Below are positions 11,689-14,059 of a stretch of 14,059 nt of DNA, piece after piece. Below the pieces are notes generated by a model, which made no database searches, had not been told where the DNA came from, and was given only the letters and a program-made list of their open reading frames with translations. The stretch lies in NCBI GenBank assembly GCA_000434215.1, contig HF999746.1, positions 131,655 to 145,713 of the forward strand, written 5' to 3'. Each line of letters begins with the position of its first letter. Within the stretch, counting starts at the first letter, position 1. The stretch comes from Bacteroides sp. CAG:144. GTDB taxonomy: Bacteria > Bacteroidota > Bacteroidia > Bacteroidales > UBA11471. A program made the translations under genes and the position numbers.

Positions 11689-13143
11689 ATGGAAGAATCG
11701 TCATTGAAAGAGAAAACGGCAAAAGGGCTGTTTTGGGGCGGGTTCAGCAACGGCATGCAGCAGTTGTTGAATCTCTTTTTCGGTATTTTTTTAGCCCGTT
11801 TGCTCTCTCCCTCCGATTATGGACTGGTGGGTATGCTCACGATTTTTACTTTGATAGCCGGCTCGTTGCAGGAGAGTGGTTTTATCTCGGCGATAACCAA
11901 TCGCCGGGACGTAACGTCGAATGACTATAATGCCGTTTTTTGGTTCAGCATATTGGTTTCGGTCTCGGTATATGTCCTGCTTTTTTTCTGTGCCCCCCTT
12001 ATAGCCCGCTTTTACGACGAACCGAGACTCATTCCTCTTTCGCGATTTATTTTCCTTTGCTTTGTCTTGTCGAGTACGGCAACGGCCCATAGCGCATACC
12101 TGTTCAGGAATCTCATGGTAAAGAAGCGGACGATAGCGCAGTTGTCGGCATTGGCGGTTTCGGGGACGGTCGGCGTAACAGCCGCTTATAACGGATTGGC
12201 TTACTGGGGAATCGCTTTGCAGAGCGTAATTTATGTTTTGGTCTCTTCGATGTGTTATTGGCTGCTTACGCCGTGGCGTCCGTCTTTTCATATCGATTTC
12301 CGGCCGTTGAGGGAGATGTTCGGTTTCAGCAGCCGGGTGTTGGCGACCAATATTTTCGTACACATCAACAACAATATTTTTTCGGTTCTTTTGGGACGGC
12401 TTTTTTCTGCTGCCCAAGTCGGCTATTATACGCAGGCGGCCAAGTGGAACATGATGGGGTATAATACGGTCAACGGAATGATTGTAGGGGTGGCCCAGCC
12501 GGTTCTTTCTCAGGTGGCCGGTGATAAAGCACGGCAATTGGCCGTTTTCCGTAAAATGTTGCGTTTTACGGCGTTCGTCTCTTTCCCGCTGATGCTGGGG
12601 CTTGCTTTCATTGCCCGGGAACTGATTGTTGTATGCGTTACCGGGAAATGGCTCGCCAGCGTACCTATGATGCAGATATTGTGCGTGTGGGGAGCATTCG
12701 TCCCGGTGCAGGGACTGTTTTCCAATCTTGTCATCAGCAGCGGGAAATCCCACATATACATGTGGAATACCATTATATTGTGTCTGTTGCAAATCGTTGT
12801 ATTGGTATCGATGTCCCCCTATGGAATCGAAAATATGATCGTGGCTTTCGTGGCGGTGAATATGGCTTGGCTGGGGGTATGGTATCTGTTTGTCCGCCAG
12901 CAGCTCGATTTACGTTTTCTCGATTTGCTGAGAGACGTGCTCCCTTTTGCCCTCATCGCATTGGCAACGATGGCAGCGACCTATTATATAACGCGCGGAA
13001 TTTCGGATATTTACTTGTTGTTGGCTGCAAAAGTGGTAACGGCGGCCGTTATATATATGGCGATGATGTGGGTGTGCCGGGCCAAAGTGTTGCGCGAGAG
13101 CATCGAATTTTTGAGACGGCGCTCTGTCCGTCATGATCGGTAA
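11689..13143 (+). CDS. Polysaccharide flippase, MOP superfamily (Wzx/WzxC-like)
   Basis: 484 residues with about 12-14 membrane helices. The start KEKTAKGLFWGGFSNGMQQ followed by FLARLLSPSDYGLVGMLTIF (about residues 36-55) is the standard N-terminus of oligosaccharide flippases of the polysaccharide-synthesis (PST/WzxC) branch. Such proteins move lipid-linked repeat units from the inner to the outer face of the inner membrane during capsule, O-antigen or exopolysaccharide assembly. Positive residues such as KARQ in the central loop and a long last hydrophobic part with a basic tail (RRRSVRHDR) fit this topology. It is led by a strong promoter and followed directly by a family 2 glycosyltransferase that may overlap its end, so this is the start of a surface-polysaccharide operon that continues beyond the window. 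Family certain; the transported glycan is unknown. Confidence 0.92.
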   Translation: MEESSLKEKTAKGLFWGGFSNGMQQLLNLFFGIFLARLLSPSDYGLVGMLTIFTLIAGSLQESGFISAITNRRDVTSNDYNAVFWFSILVSVSVYVLLFFCAPLIARFYDEPRLIPLSRFIFLCFVLSSTATAHSAYLFRNLMVKKRTIAQLSALAVSGTVGVTAAYNGLAYWGIALQSVIYVLVSSMCYWLLTPWRPSFHIDFRPLREMFGFSSRVLATNIFVHINNNIFSVLLGRLFSAAQVGYYTQAAKWNMMGYNTVNGMIVGVAQPVLSQVAGDKARQLAVFRKMLRFTAFVSFPLMLGLAFIARELIVVCVTGKWLASVPMMQILCVWGAFVPVQGLFSNLVISSGKSHIYMWNTIILCLLQIVVLVSMSPYGIENMIVAFVAVNMAWLGVWYLFVRQQLDLRFLDLLRDVLPFALIALATMAATYYITRGISDIYLLLAAKVVTAAVIYMAMMWVCRAKVLRESIEFLRRRSVRHDR

Positions 13144-13147
13144 TCGT

Positions 13148-14059
13148 ATGGATATGAAAAGAAACACGGTCTCCATTGTCATGTGCACCTATAACGGCGA
13201 GTCGTTTATACGCGAACAGCTCGATTCGATTATGGCGCAGACCTATCCTGTCGAGGAAATTATCATACAGGACGATTGTTCGACCGACGGTACGTTCGAG
13301 GTCGTGAGCGAGTATGCGAGCCGTTATCCGCATATTCGTCCCATACGTAATAAGACTCGGAAAGGGGTGAACGGTAATTTTTTCGATGCGTTGGGGAAGG
13401 CCTCGGGCGACTATATCGCTATTGCCGACCAAGACGATATTTGGGAACCCTACAAGATAGAACGTCAGATGCAGGCTATCGGCGATAAGCTCATGTGTGC
13501 CAGTTTTTCGCAACCTTTTTACGGCGACGGCAAAGATTACGCATTTGATTCCCGGGTGCCGAATTGCAGTCTGTTGCGTATGATTTACGTGGGTATTTTC
13601 CCGGGACACTCGACCGTCTTTTCCCGTCGGTTGCTTTCGCTCATGCCCGATCCTGCACCCATTGCCGTATATCGTTGTTACGATCTCATTTTGGCTTTGA
13701 CGGCTGCCGCGTTCGACAGTATCGTGTTTCTCGGCGAAGTGCTTTCGAGGCATCGCCGCCATGCCTCGGCCTATACTTATATCGTTCCGACAAGCAGTCG
13801 CAAGAGTGCCGGGAATGTCTTCCGTTGGTTGCGGAGGACGTGGCGTTTACACAAGGAATTGAAAGATACGATACGTTTGCGCCTTTCGACTGCCGAAGAG
13901 TTTCTTTCGCATATCGATTCAGAAGAACCGGTATTGCGGAAAGCCTTGTATATGCTGCGTTTGCAGGCAAGTCTCTCTCGACTCGATTTTTTTCGTCTGC
14001 AACTCTTTTGTATGCGAAATTGTGAATATTTGTTATATACCCCCCCCCGTTGCAAAAAA
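13148..14059 (+). CDS. Family 2 glycosyltransferase, C-terminus running off the window
   Basis: The frame is open for 304 codons from the ATG at 13148 to the right edge with no stop. Marks of the GT-A fold, GT2 family: SIVMCTYNGESFIREQLDSI at 9-28, nucleotide-sugar-binding IIQDDCSTDGT (39-49) and the metal-binding ADQDDIWEP block (93-101). The ADQDDIW form is common in rhamnosyl- and related transferases of O-antigen and capsule clusters, so it probably adds one sugar to the lipid-linked repeat unit at the cytosolic membrane face. Alternative in-frame starts are ATG 13133, overlapping the flippase end by 11 nt, and ATG 13154, which begins directly before KRNTVSIV. A run of nine C (14040-14048) lies within the frame near the edge. 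Family certain; donor and acceptor sugars unknown. Confidence 0.9.
   Translation, partial: MDMKRNTVSIVMCTYNGESFIREQLDSIMAQTYPVEEIIIQDDCSTDGTFEVVSEYASRYPHIRPIRNKTRKGVNGNFFDALGKASGDYIAIADQDDIWEPYKIERQMQAIGDKLMCASFSQPFYGDGKDYAFDSRVPNCSLLRMIYVGIFPGHSTVFSRRLLSLMPDPAPIAVYRCYDLILALTAAAFDSIVFLGEVLSRHRRHASAYTYIVPTSSRKSAGNVFRWLRRTWRLHKELKDTIRLRLSTAEEFLSHIDSEEPVLRKALYMLRLQASLSRLDFFRLQLFCMRNCEYLLYTPPRCKK

Noticed and set aside
11791..12792. 333-codon open frame antisense to the flippase
   Set aside because: It is a hydrophilic, Arg/Gln-rich translation opposite a well-supported membrane protein, with no motif.
1..14059. CRISPR arrays, tRNA or rRNA genes, insertion sequences
   Set aside because: No regularly spaced direct repeats, tRNA cloverleaf, rRNA segment or transposase reading frame was recognised on either strand.

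Overview
The window looks like a chromosomal segment from a gut-type Bacteroidales bacterium. Three things point there. Several genes are preceded by Bacteroidetes-style promoters (a -7 element of the form TAnnTTTG, with TTTG or TTTC about 18-20 nt upstream) and lack Shine-Dalgarno sites. An S46 dipeptidyl-peptidase of the DPP7 type is present. There is also a pectin-type carbohydrate-esterase pair. The genus cannot be fixed from the sequence alone.

Layout. (1) Positions 1-792, minus strand: an lrgA-lrgB pair, with lrgB cut by the window edge. (2) Positions 793-1150: a divergent regulatory region. (3) Positions 1151-4688, plus strand: the most interesting part. It holds a SRD5A-like steroid 5-alpha-reductase, a short old-yellow-enzyme/BaiCD-type flavin reductase (candidate 5-beta-reductase/delta4-reductase), an SMR family transporter, and a classical short-chain dehydrogenase (candidate 3-beta-hydroxysteroid dehydrogenase). 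The three reductase types match the kind of cluster reported in gut Bacteroidetes for turning 3-oxo bile acids into allo/isoallo forms. A periplasmic dipeptidyl-peptidase 7 (4716-6875) follows the dehydrogenase by 27 nt and probably shares its transcript, which ends at a hairpin terminator. (4) Positions 6876-7439: a long intergenic region with five degenerate copies of a dispersed repeat in both orientations. (5) Positions 7440-7901: a small DUF695 protein, separated by a perfect 17-bp-stem bidirectional terminator from a convergent two-gene operon. (6) Positions 8038-10878, minus strand: a secreted SGNH/CE12-like (rhamnogalacturonan) acetylesterase and a secreted Sde182/DUF1593 nucleoside-hydrolase-like protein. 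(7) Positions 11025-14059, plus strand: a GNAT acetyltransferase, then the start of a surface-polysaccharide locus (Wzx-type flippase and a family 2 glycosyltransferase running off the right edge) behind a near-ideal promoter.

How they may work together. 5AR, 5BR and SDR would reduce the A-ring double bond and the 3-ketone of a steroid or bile acid. The SMR pump may export a cationic compound, but its link to steroids is only inferred from position. The 284-bp gap between the transporter and the SDR is unusually structured: three hairpins and two candidate promoters. It suggests the SDR-DPP7 half of the cluster is controlled separately from the 5AR-5BR-SMR half.
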